Shown here in pieces: positions 1-8,506 of a stretch of 64,000 nt of DNA (position 1 is the stretch's first letter; each line of letters starts with the position of its first letter). This DNA comes from JBLIRR01 sp049472395 (lineage in GTDB: Bacteria; SZUA-182; DTGQ01; JBLIRR01), in the NCBI GenBank assembly GCA_049472395.1, contig JBLIRR010000001.1, forward strand, positions 1 to 64,000. Reading direction: 5' to 3'. Under the pieces are notes generated by a model. The model saw nothing but the letters and a program-made list of their open reading frames with translations. It made no database searches and was not told the DNA's origin. The position numbers and the translations under genes were made by a program.

Positions 1-1
1 T

Positions 2-112
2 ATTTCCTTCCCTAACTATATGAAAGTAAGTTTACAGCATTATATAAGAATGGGTAAGCCGATGTCATTAAAAGCTTATGAATATAATCTCAATCTTGCG
101 AAAGCAGCATAA
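2..112 (+). CDS. C-terminal fragment of an unrecognised protein (5' end outside window)
   Basis: An open frame enters from the left edge in frame 2 and ends at a TAA at 110-112, giving 36 residues that finish NLNLAKAA. It is convergent with the Wzz-type gene that ends at 194. The tail is basic and contains HYIRMGKPMSLKAYEYN. A transposase tail next to a surface-polysaccharide locus would be unsurprising, but I do not recognise the family and no terminal inverted repeat is visible downstream. It may equally be chance open sequence. Confidence 0.3.
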   Translation: MSFPNYMKVSLQHYIRMGKPMSLKAYEYNLNLAKAA

Positions 113-193
113 ATTTTAATTCCAGGGGTGAATTAAGCTTCCTTATGTGAAATCAGTTTAAACATACGAGCAATTATAGAAATCCATCGCCGG

Positions 194-1111
194 TTAATTA
201 GATATATTTTTTTGTTTTTCAAGGTATTCCAAAAAGAAGGCAATAAAAATGGCTATAAAGTTTACGAGCAAGGTGAAGAGTATAACAATCATACGACGGT
301 TTGGCTTATACTTTTTATCAGGGATCTCGGGAGGATCTATGATTTTAAATGAAAAATACTGCTGAGCTTTTGCCAGCATAATTTGTCTTGTCTGCTCGGC
401 GATAACAGTATAAAGAGCCTGGCGCATCTCAAGGAGCGGTGTGTCTTCTATCTGTTTAGTCAGATACTCGATATTTGCCTCTGCCTCTTTTATTGCCTGA
501 TCTTTTAAATGTTTGCCGAGGCTTTCTATAAAAAGTGTCAGCAAGGAGGCTGCCTGTTCTGGGTCTGTCCTCTCAAGAGCCACTTTTGTCAGATCACTCT
601 TTCTGTCGGTTGAAACCGTTAATATATTATCTAGCAGTCTATAAGCATCCCATAAAGTCGGCTGCAGTTCCGGATCAGTCTCAATCCATATGTTATTTTC
701 TTTATCCCATTTATCAATAAAAAGTATTGGCATCAAATTATTTTCTTTAACAACCTTTTTAATAAAAGTGCGGGATTTAAGGATGGCAAGATCTATCTCA
801 TTGCTTTCATTCCCTAATGAAATACCTGTTATAGAAGCCAATCCATTAAACTGCCCCATAAATGCTGCAACACCTCCAGATGATCCCTTTTTTTCAACAG
901 GAGCAATAACAACCTCTGCCCGATATATATTCGGCATCAATAAAGAAACGAACACACTCGATATTATTGCAGCAAAAATTAGGGATAGAATCATCCATTT
1001 CCGCTTCATCAGCACTCGCCAATAATCGAGTAAATTTATTTCTTCCTCTTCTATGAATCCATTTTGATATTGAGGATAGGGCTGAGGCTGCAAGCCTTTA
1101 TGATCATTCAT
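194..1111 (-). CDS. Wzz/GumC-type polysaccharide chain-length determinant (PCP protein)
   Basis: Inner-membrane polysaccharide co-polymerase expected to set polymer length and connect polymerisation with export. The 305 residues start with a cytoplasmic segment (about 1-38, ending in MKRKW), followed by transmembrane segment 1 (about 40-60). A periplasmic helical domain follows, with a coiled region around 210-245. A second membrane segment lies near residues 272-295. Only a short KQKNISN tail follows, so there is no fused tyrosine kinase (BYK) domain. The ATG overlaps the stop of the upstream SLBB export gene by one base (TAATG), indicating translational coupling. It is the last gene of the minus-strand polysaccharide locus. 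The Wzz family is clear; the exact polymer is unknown. Confidence 0.88.
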   Translation of the reverse strand: MNDHKGLQPQPYPQYQNGFIEEEEINLLDYWRVLMKRKWMILSLIFAAIISSVFVSLLMPNIYRAEVVIAPVEKKGSSGGVAAFMGQFNGLASITGISLGNESNEIDLAILKSRTFIKKVVKENNLMPILFIDKWDKENNIWIETDPELQPTLWDAYRLLDNILTVSTDRKSDLTKVALERTDPEQAASLLTLFIESLGKHLKDQAIKEAEANIEYLTKQIEDTPLLEMRQALYTVIAEQTRQIMLAKAQQYFSFKIIDPPEIPDKKYKPNRRMIVILFTLLVNFIAIFIAFFLEYLEKQKNISN

Positions 1112-3873
1112 TACTCAAACACCCCAACCGCATGATAAGATGCGGCAGCAAGACCAAGCTGATAAACGATCTGTGTAATATCTTTGGTTATCTCTAAAGC
1201 AGATATATACTTAATCTTTTCCGGTACAATTATAACATCACCCGGGTCCATTGCAATCTTTCTGTTTGGTATAACAGAGCCATTGGCTTTGATAACGTAA
1301 ATGGCTTGAATATCCGCCTTGTCTGTCACATTGCCGGCAAGCTTTATATATTCATCACTTTTCTTCGATTTTTCATACAAGAAAGCACTTGGATTGTAAA
1401 CCTCTCCAAACACGAGGATAGAATCGGGTCTCTTCGGGACATAAAGGGCATCGCCGTCCTGAAGGATGATATTATACTCACTCTTGCGCAATTGCTCCGG
1501 CTCCTTGAGAAATATCACAAGACGACCCTCCGGTTCGGTCCTGCGCAACTTATTTACTAACCTCATTAAACTTTCGGCGGCGAGTTTCTGCTTTTCAACA
1601 TCCTTTTCTGCTCCAACAGCTATTGGAGCTGCGCTTGCCCTTGCTATGTCAGATTCAAGTCTATCGGCCATCTCCTGAAACTGTCTTGACTGAAAATCAG
1701 CGATTGCTTTACGCGTAAATCTAGCCCCGTAAAGGTAAGCATCCTTCGTAAAACCACCCGCTCGCTCAATTAGGTCGGCGAGCTTCTCACCATCCTCTAC
1801 GGGATAAATCCCGGGAAAACGCACTTCGCCTCTAATACTCACCTGTTCAGCGAAACGCCAATTAGTGATTGTTTGAATATGTAAATGATCATAGGGTTGC
1901 AGCTTGAGGGCAGCATTAGGATCACCTGCTTCTAAGGCCTCAAAGTCAATTTTAAAATGGTTTGATTCTCGTTTTTCCCCATCAATAATAATATAACGGG
2001 TAAGTTCTCCATTTTTTCTATACGCCCTCTCAGTAAAATTGCCGCCTGCAAAAATAAGGTCTGAAATAGTGGCCCCTTCGACAAATGGGTAAGTACCCGG
2101 TTTGTTCACCTCGCCTGATATAGTCACTTCATATGCTGGCTCAAATTCCCACACGGAATGAATTACCAACTTATCGAGATCCTGTAATAACAAATTGTCA
2201 CTCTTATCCCCCTTCAATACCCTATCAAGATTAATCCTGTCTAATCTCATCTCATCTGTTAAAGGATCAATTCGATAAAGTTCCGCCTGCTCCATATATG
2301 CATCGCGCAAAAGGCCTCCACTTGCAAGTATGAGGTCAATAATCCGCATCCCCTTTTTTAGTTCATAGAAATCTGGTGATTGTATAAGCCCTTCTATCGA
2401 CACCATAGGTGTTTCTCTGAAATGAACTCGATTAAATACATATACGGTATCCCTCGGTTTGAGTATTAAATCGGCACTCTTATCACCTTCAAAGACCTTT
2501 CCCAGATTAAATCGGATGAACTCAGGTTCTCGGTTACCTTCAGCCTCCCTCTTTATAAGAGCATAGTCATAAAATGTCTCTGGTAGTAGATCTTCATTTT
2601 TACCTATCAGATCAGAGACAGTCATTCCTGGTCTATGTGCCCGTTTACCAGGCCTTTTGATATTACCTAGTAAATAGACACTATTCTCTTCTCTATCCAG
2701 GACAGGAAAAATTTTAAGGAGATCCCCATCCTGCAATATCTTCTGGTTCCCCGAATCATTTAAGGCAAGATCAATAAGAATACGCTCTCCTTTATCATTA
2801 ATTCGTTCTAGCTGCGCCATATTTTTATAGCCCGTAGCATGCATCCCACCAGCCATCTTAATCAATTCTTCTACCGTTGTTTTGCCTTTTAGTTCATAAA
2901 TCGCCGGTCGTCTAATTTCACCCGCGATTCCTGCAGAGTCTCCAATCGGTGGAACAAAGACCACATCACCCGGCAACAGCCTTACATCGCTTGACGTATC
3001 TCCCTTGAGCATAAAATCATAAAGATCTATAGTTGCGACTTTTTTCCCCGAACGCCTCAATTCGATATTCCGCAATGTGCCGATCTTTTTAATGCCACCC
3101 GAAACAAAAAGTGCATGAGAAAGGGTGGAAAGACCACTGATCATATAGGAGCCAGGATGTTCAACATCACCGAGGATAAAAACTCGGATCGACCTTAATT
3201 GTCCCATTGTTATATATGCATTCACGCCTATCATCTTATTTTTCACAATTTTTTCTATCAAAGAAGTCATCCTGGAAAAAGTCAGGCCTGCCACACGAAT
3301 TGGTCCTTCATCCGGGAAATTAATGGTCCCATCACGGGTCACAATAAGTGATAATTGCTCCTGGCGAGCGCCATAGAGGTGGACCAATACCTCATCACCA
3401 GGACCAATAACATAGTCGCGAGGGACAGGAATATCTGTGGCAGGAGCAAAAGTGCTTGGTGTTCCAGAAAAAAGGGTATAACCGAATTGCTTAATATCAG
3501 TAGAAATTGTTGAAGGTATTGTTTCTCTGACAAAGTTGGTAAAGGCTCGCTTCAGCCTCTTATATTCATCCGAAGTAGCATCTTTTTCTTGCTCTTCAAT
3601 CTCCTCATCCTGAAACTCTTTTTCGATAGAAGATGGTTCTGCGTCTTCATAAGAGCGTGGCTCAACCACCTGCGGTGTGATAAACTCTTCGTGCTTTTTT
3701 TTTCTATCAGCAGGTAAAGGAACTTTGTATTGTTCAGCAAGCTCCTTTACCTGGGCAGGTGATAATTTCTTAATCTGTTCGACTTGCCCCGGGGCGAGAG
3801 TCTGCGCATAAAGAGAGGAGAACAACACACAATATATTATGATAAAAAAAACAATGTATTTTTTCATACGCAC
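1111..3873 (-). CDS. Multi-SLBB polysaccharide export protein (Wza-like)
   Basis: Secreted outer-membrane/periplasmic export protein for surface polysaccharide. Residues 1-23 form a signal peptide ending SLYAQ, with no lipobox cysteine. A charged low-complexity stretch (about 60-105) precedes the poly-export domain, which starts near residue 150 (DYVIGPGDEVLVHLYG). It is followed by about seven SLBB modules, recognisable by repeated cores such as GDVEHPGSY, GEIRRPAIY, GNIKRPGKR, GEVNKPGTY and GEVRFPGIY. At 920 residues it is more than twice the length of E. coli Wza. The stop codon overlaps the start of the Wzz-type gene, so the two are made together. Number and boundaries of SLBB modules are read by eye. 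Confidence 0.9.
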   Translation of the reverse strand: MRMKKYIVFFIIIYCVLFSSLYAQTLAPGQVEQIKKLSPAQVKELAEQYKVPLPADRKKKHEEFITPQVVEPRSYEDAEPSSIEKEFQDEEIEEQEKDATSDEYKRLKRAFTNFVRETIPSTISTDIKQFGYTLFSGTPSTFAPATDIPVPRDYVIGPGDEVLVHLYGARQEQLSLIVTRDGTINFPDEGPIRVAGLTFSRMTSLIEKIVKNKMIGVNAYITMGQLRSIRVFILGDVEHPGSYMISGLSTLSHALFVSGGIKKIGTLRNIELRRSGKKVATIDLYDFMLKGDTSSDVRLLPGDVVFVPPIGDSAGIAGEIRRPAIYELKGKTTVEELIKMAGGMHATGYKNMAQLERINDKGERILIDLALNDSGNQKILQDGDLLKIFPVLDREENSVYLLGNIKRPGKRAHRPGMTVSDLIGKNEDLLPETFYDYALIKREAEGNREPEFIRFNLGKVFEGDKSADLILKPRDTVYVFNRVHFRETPMVSIEGLIQSPDFYELKKGMRIIDLILASGGLLRDAYMEQAELYRIDPLTDEMRLDRINLDRVLKGDKSDNLLLQDLDKLVIHSVWEFEPAYEVTISGEVNKPGTYPFVEGATISDLIFAGGNFTERAYRKNGELTRYIIIDGEKRESNHFKIDFEALEAGDPNAALKLQPYDHLHIQTITNWRFAEQVSIRGEVRFPGIYPVEDGEKLADLIERAGGFTKDAYLYGARFTRKAIADFQSRQFQEMADRLESDIARASAAPIAVGAEKDVEKQKLAAESLMRLVNKLRRTEPEGRLVIFLKEPEQLRKSEYNIILQDGDALYVPKRPDSILVFGEVYNPSAFLYEKSKKSDEYIKLAGNVTDKADIQAIYVIKANGSVIPNRKIAMDPGDVIIVPEKIKYISALEITKDITQIVYQLGLAAASYHAVGVFE

Positions 3874-4063
3874 TAACTACTGCAAAGATCCGATAATATT
3901 GATTCTTCTTTTAAAAGGAAGTTGAATTATACAAAAAAAATTATTAAAGGTCAAATACAGACAAATGGACCGCCTTGATAATAGAGATCATTTGACATAG
4001 GGAATGTAACACCTCTGGCCCTGGGGTGCGAGGCAGCACTATAGCAGGAAGGAAATAGAAATT

Positions 4064-5596
4064 TCATTTTGTGGGCGATTTTATGTTCGTTCTGATAATA
4101 TAAGAATTAATTATCTTTCGTTCTATTTCTTCCTTTTCTTTTAAGATATCTTCATCCTCGTGGACATTGCTAAAGACAACGTAATACCCCTCGGATAGTC
4201 CCTCATTCTTTAGATATTCCATTAATTGCCTTTTCCCCTTTTGATAATAGAAATTATCCGTATATCGTTTAGTTTCTATAACATATTCTTCATTTTTATA
4301 TAATATTAAAATATCCACCCTGCCCCTACCCGTTGGAACCTCCACTAATACCTTGCCACCCAATCTTTCAATAAAAAAATACAAGTAGCCATCGAGGGAG
4401 TAATGCCAGGCGCTTTCTTTGAGATTTTTTACGTCAAATGCCCGAAAGCCTCTTTTACGAATGTATGCTTGGTAATTGTCCAAAAGCAGCTCAATATTGA
4501 TTCCAGCTTTTGTATAAAATCGATTAAAATCCTCCTTAATACCCGGATAATATTCTCCTTCCCCGTTGAATAGAGGGCGAAAGGCGGTTATTAATCTTTT
4601 TTTGTAAAGTGGGACAGGAATATCTATATACTCTCTCGATCTGGCAATTACTCCATTGACTAATAAATATGTCATTCGCTCATCATCTATTGTATACAAT
4701 ACCTCTTCCGTGAATAAGATTTTGAGCATTAATTCCTTCTCTTTTTTGGCCTTAGATACTATATTAGATATGTTTTTATCGATCTTTTCACGTAAGTAAT
4801 AATCTAAACATTTCCAATAGTCTTTTAGAGTTATAGACCTGGTTTTATCAGGACAAAATTTTTCAACCAAGTCCTTGCACATACCACAAACAAGACCTGG
4901 CTGGCCGGCCGTATCTTGAAATATTTTTTGCTTCACTTTAGATGAAAATCCCTGTTTACTCTCAACTTCATATTGATTTATTAAGTCTGCTACCTCAGCC
5001 TCTGTAAAATAGGGTATTGTTAACTCATCGGCAATGTTAAAAGGGGAGGCATAATCCATGATTATGCCGCTGATATTGCTTACTCCCACCAAGATCAACG
5101 ACTGGAGGGCATGGAGATGCTTTTTATGATACATCTCTCTGAACGTGTGCATTAGATCAGAGATGGCCGCCTCCGGGCAGCCTTCCACCTCATCGATTAC
5201 CAGAACTAGTTTTTGCTTAAAATTATTATATATATCCCTGAATAGATAAAATAAATCTTTCTCGTCTTTTAAAGCAAATTCTTCTATGAAATTTTTTATC
5301 ACTTTTTGATTTATTTCATCAAAAATACTTATCTTTAAGCTATTATAAAATTTTTCTTTTGAGGAGATGCTCCTTGAGCCTTCAAAGCTAATCCATAAGG
5401 CAAAATATTCGGAGCCTTTATTTATCTCCTCTATTAATAACTTAAAGTAGGTAGTCTTTCCTGCCTGCCTGGGCGCCCAGATAGTAAAATATTTCCCCTT
5501 CTCGACCATATTTTGGCCCACCTTTAATAACTCCTCACGTAATACCGTATAATGCAACTTCGGATCACAAGGGCCAGAGGTGTTGAATTCACGCAT
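4064..5596 (-). CDS. AAA ATPase with C-terminal PD-(D/E)XK nuclease-like domain (copy 1, full length)
   Basis: A 510-residue protein with an N-terminal P-loop ATPase: Walker A APRQAGKTT near residues 41-49 and Walker B LVLVIDEVEG near 130-139. An STAND/AAA-like helical middle follows. The C-terminal nuclease-like motif has Asp428 (RVDILI), Glu441 and Lys443 (IETK). This layout matches the AAA-ATPase-like plus PD-(D/E)XK proteins that are abundant, and mostly of unknown function, in many environmental bacteria. AAGGA stands upstream of the ATG at a long spacing of about 11 nt. A near-copy lies at 7220-8281, sharing this promoter region, but lacking residues that include Asp428. A stretch with a different gene sits between them. 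Role (mobile-element, defence or regulatory) is unproven. Confidence 0.8.
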   Translation of the reverse strand: MREFNTSGPCDPKLHYTVLREELLKVGQNMVEKGKYFTIWAPRQAGKTTYFKLLIEEINKGSEYFALWISFEGSRSISSKEKFYNSLKISIFDEINQKVIKNFIEEFALKDEKDLFYLFRDIYNNFKQKLVLVIDEVEGCPEAAISDLMHTFREMYHKKHLHALQSLILVGVSNISGIIMDYASPFNIADELTIPYFTEAEVADLINQYEVESKQGFSSKVKQKIFQDTAGQPGLVCGMCKDLVEKFCPDKTRSITLKDYWKCLDYYLREKIDKNISNIVSKAKKEKELMLKILFTEEVLYTIDDERMTYLLVNGVIARSREYIDIPVPLYKKRLITAFRPLFNGEGEYYPGIKEDFNRFYTKAGINIELLLDNYQAYIRKRGFRAFDVKNLKESAWHYSLDGYLYFFIERLGGKVLVEVPTGRGRVDILILYKNEEYVIETKRYTDNFYYQKGKRQLMEYLKNEGLSEGYYVVFSNVHEDEDILKEKEEIERKIINSYIIRTNIKSPTK

Positions 5597-5641
5597 TTTG
5601 TATAAATTCCTTTTTCTCTTATTATTAATTTATATACTTAT

Positions 5642-5670
5642 ACAATATACAATTTAGGTTTATCCGTCAA
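5642..5670 (-). promoter_or_regulatory. Candidate sigma70-type promoter of AAA/nuclease copy 1
   Basis: On the minus strand TTGACG (5670-5665) and TATTGT (5647-5642) are separated by 17 bases, upstream of the ATG at 5596. The same arrangement is preserved in the duplicated upstream region of copy 2, although flanking bases have drifted. This makes a functional element more plausible. The -10 match is only moderate. Confidence 0.45.
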
Positions 5671-5704
5671 TATGATTGACAATAATGACAATAATATCAC
5701 TTCA

Positions 5705-7066
5705 TTACTCAGCAAAAGTGAAGGTGTGATGAAGAAGTTTTTCAAACAGGTGCGTTGCGGAAATTAAATAAATAGGAAGCTTATATAATTTTTTGTCCCG
5801 GTCAATACTAATATTCCTGGCGCTCATTATTATTTGAATCTTTGGCCTATATTTTTCCATAAATACCTTTAGACTTTTTGCCTGTGTGACCCACCCCGAT
5901 TTTATCTCCAAGGGAATTATTAAATTTTGCCATGTGATTAAGAATTCAACTTCAGATGTATTCTCTCTCCAGCACACAATATCTTTAATCCCCATACACT
6001 TAAGCTCCTGTGTAATAAAATTTTCTGCATAGTAACCCTTATAAGAACCGTATTCATAATCAAGAATCGTTTTAGGGGCCAGATGACTGAGCGCCCTAAG
6101 AATTCCCACATCAAATAAAAATAGTTTAATAAAATTCTCCTTTGAATAGGCTGAAAGGGGCAAATGAGCGCTGGTGACAATATTTGATTTTATTATTAAT
6201 CCTGCTTTTTCCAGCCAATCAATAGCCCCGGATAATCTGCCATACCCTTTAATTCCTGGAACTATCCCTTTAAACCTAAACTTGGGAGATGAGCCATCAT
6301 TGGTTCTTGATAATTGGGAAGGAACATTTCGCCAGATTCTCTCTATGTGCATGGAGTTTTGTTTTCCTGAATGTTTAGCTATATCTGCAAGATATGAGAG
6401 GATTAAATTGTGTTGCCTCTCCCCTATCATCTGAAAGGATTTGAATTTATCATTTATGTTATCTCTGTATGTTTTTACAATTTCAGGCAGACCACCTATA
6501 ACGAGATATATTTTAAATTGTTCCCAAAGATGAGAATGAATAATTTCAGGTATGAACTCAATTTTTGAAAAATTTGTTAAGAAATCACTTGCCTTTTTAT
6601 CGCCTATTCCGAGCAAAAATTCATTAAATGACATTGGATGCATGGGCATGAATTCAACTTTGCCAACAGGAAAATTTGTCTCCCCAAGATGTAATCCTAA
6701 AAGTGAACCAGCACAACAAATGGCTAATTCAGGAAGGTTTTCTTTAAAATATTTAAGACTTGTTATTGCTCTTGGACATTCTTGAATTTCATCAAAAATA
6801 ATGAGGTCATTTTTTATATCTATTGAAGAGTCAAGAGCGAAACTGATTTCTTCCAATATTCTCTTGGATTTTAAATCACGTTCAAAAATCTTCTTCAGCG
6901 TTTCATCCTCTTCAAAATTCAGATAATGTAAGCGTATAAATGATTCGTTCCCAAATTTTTTTAAAGAATACGTTTTCCCAACCTGCCGAGCCCCAGACAA
7001 TAATAGAGGTTTTCGATCTTTTTTTAATTTCCACTCCTTTAACTTTCCTTCTATAATTCTATACAT
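5705..7066 (-). CDS. AAA ATPase with DUF4143-type C-terminal domain
   Basis: A protein of about 453 residues with Walker A SGARQVGKT (about residues 24-32) and Walker B LIIFDEIQ (about 88-95). The C-terminal half contains the DUF4143-like stretch: YYAENFITQEL, then EVEFLI and IIPLEIKSG, a PD-(D/E)XK-like acidic/lysine pattern. Family members are widespread single-gene ATPases of unknown role. GTG (7069) and ATG (7066) are adjacent; I use the ATG. No Shine-Dalgarno is seen, and a TATAAT (7076-7071 on the minus strand) lies only four bases before the ATG, so the message could be leaderless. Two identical 22-bp repeats lie directly upstream. The gene sits between the two duplicated AAA/nuclease genes and is not homologous to them over its length. 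Confidence 0.8.
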   Translation of the reverse strand: MYRIIEGKLKEWKLKKDRKPLLLSGARQVGKTYSLKKFGNESFIRLHYLNFEEDETLKKIFERDLKSKRILEEISFALDSSIDIKNDLIIFDEIQECPRAITSLKYFKENLPELAICCAGSLLGLHLGETNFPVGKVEFMPMHPMSFNEFLLGIGDKKASDFLTNFSKIEFIPEIIHSHLWEQFKIYLVIGGLPEIVKTYRDNINDKFKSFQMIGERQHNLILSYLADIAKHSGKQNSMHIERIWRNVPSQLSRTNDGSSPKFRFKGIVPGIKGYGRLSGAIDWLEKAGLIIKSNIVTSAHLPLSAYSKENFIKLFLFDVGILRALSHLAPKTILDYEYGSYKGYYAENFITQELKCMGIKDIVCWRENTSEVEFLITWQNLIIPLEIKSGWVTQAKSLKVFMEKYRPKIQIIMSARNISIDRDKKLYKLPIYLISATHLFEKLLHHTFTFAE

Positions 7067-7076
7067 CACTATTATA

Positions 7077-7130
7077 TTTTATCAAATTTGTAAATTTTCG
7101 CAATCACTTTTTATCAAATTTGTAAATTTT
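7077..7130. repeat. Two perfect 22-bp direct repeats, possible operator
   Basis: Positions 7077-7098 and 7109-7130 are identical and start 32 bases apart, about three helical turns. Each contains AAATTTGTAAATTT, which is nearly palindromic. They abut the candidate TATAAT of the DUF4143 ATPase gene, where a repressor would act. No regulator gene is adjacent, so self-regulation or an unlinked factor is possible. Confidence 0.6.
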
Positions 7131-7219
7131 TTATATCACTTATACTCCTGTCGAGCCTGTTGAAGTTTTAAAGAAATCCCTTATTAATTTAGGTCAGATA
7201 TAAAAGAAGATAGGAAATT

Positions 7220-8281
7220 TCATCTTGTGGGCGATTTTATGTTCGTTCTGATAATATAAGAATGAATTATCTTTCCTTCTATTTCTTCTTTCTCTTTTAA
7301 GATATCTTCATCCTGATGGACATTGCTAAAGACAACGTAATACCCCTCGGATAGCCGCTCACTCTTCAGATATTCCATTAATTGCCTTTTCCCCTTTTGA
7401 TAATAGGAATTATCCGTATATCGTTTAGTTTCTATAACATATTCTTTATTAGATATGTTCTTATCAATTTTTTCTCTCAGATAATAATCTAAACATTCCC
7501 AATAGTCATTAAGATTAATAGGTTTGATTTTATCAGGGCAAAATTTTTCCACCAGGTCCTTACATATACCACAGACAAGACCAGGTTGGCCGGCTGTATC
7601 CTGAAATATCTTCTGTTTTACCTTAGCTGCAAACCGCTGTGTACTCTCAACTTCATACTGATTAATTAAGTCTGCTACCTCGGATTTTGTAAAATAAGGG
7701 ATTCTTAACTCATCGGCAATATTAAAGGGTGAGGCATAATCCATGATTATGCCGCTGATATTGCTCACTCCCACCAGAATCAAAGAGTGGAGGGCATGAA
7801 GATGCTTTTTATGATACATTTCTCTAAATGTATGCATTAGACCTGAAATAACAGCATCAGGGCATCCTTCTATCTCATCTATTACCAGAATGAGCTTTTG
7901 ATTAAAATTATGATATATATCCCTGAATAGATAAAATAAATCTTCTTCGTCTTTTAGATTAGCCTCTTCAATGAATTTTTTTAACTCCCTTTTCTCTATC
8001 TCGTCAAAGATACTTATCTTTACGCCTTGGAAAAACCTTTCACTGGAAGATATATTTTTATACCTTTCAAAACTTATCCATAGAGCTAGATAGCCAGCGC
8101 CTCTATTTATCTCTTCTATTAATAACTTAAAGTATGTAGTCTTCCCTGCCTGTCTGGGCGCCCAGATAGTAAAATATTTTCCCTTCTCAACCATATTTAG
8201 GCCCACCTTCAATAATTCTTCACGCATCACTGTATAATGCAGTTTCGGATTACAGGGGCCGGAGGTGTTGAATTCACGCAT
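7220..8281 (-). CDS. AAA ATPase paralogue with internal in-frame deletion (copy 2)
   Basis: Near-duplicate of the gene at 4064-5596: same N-terminus (MREFNTSGPC), Walker A APRQAGKTT and Walker B LILVIDEIEG, and a near-identical C-terminal 67 residues. It lacks the 157 residues between DKNISN and EYVIETK, exactly 471 bases (4291-4761 in copy 1), so the frame is kept. The lost part includes the middle domain and the first catalytic aspartate of the nuclease motif; only the E-T-K part survives. The ATPase half should fold, but nuclease activity is unlikely. I use the ATG at 8281. A GTG at 8296 is also in frame but arises where copy 1 has its AAGGA ribosome-binding site, changed here to AAGTGA. 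It may be a decaying gene or a regulatory short form. Confidence 0.7.
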   Translation of the reverse strand: MREFNTSGPCNPKLHYTVMREELLKVGLNMVEKGKYFTIWAPRQAGKTTYFKLLIEEINRGAGYLALWISFERYKNISSSERFFQGVKISIFDEIEKRELKKFIEEANLKDEEDLFYLFRDIYHNFNQKLILVIDEIEGCPDAVISGLMHTFREMYHKKHLHALHSLILVGVSNISGIIMDYASPFNIADELRIPYFTKSEVADLINQYEVESTQRFAAKVKQKIFQDTAGQPGLVCGICKDLVEKFCPDKIKPINLNDYWECLDYYLREKIDKNISNKEYVIETKRYTDNSYYQKGKRQLMEYLKSERLSEGYYVVFSNVHQDEDILKEKEEIEGKIIHSYIIRTNIKSPTR

Positions 8282-8327
8282 TTTTGTATAAATCACTTTT
8301 TCTGTTATTATTAATTTATATACTTAT

Positions 8328-8356
8328 ACAATATACAATTTAGGCTTATCCGTCAA
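8328..8356 (-). promoter_or_regulatory. Candidate sigma70-type promoter of AAA paralogue copy 2
   Basis: Duplicate of the element upstream of copy 1: TTGACG (8356-8351) and TATTGT (8333-8328) with a 17-base spacer on the minus strand. The spacer differs by one base between the copies. The ribosome-binding site downstream has degenerated compared with copy 1. Confidence 0.42.
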
Positions 8357-8506
8357 TACAATGGTGTGGGAGAGATTTGCATCTTTCGCCAAGATATTAT
8401 AAAATAAGAATATATTGGCCTTTAAGACTGCTTTTTTGAGGTCAAGAAGAGGAGCTTAACAAGATAGCAATGTGAGTGCAATAATACGAGTTCGCTAATT
8501 AATTAA

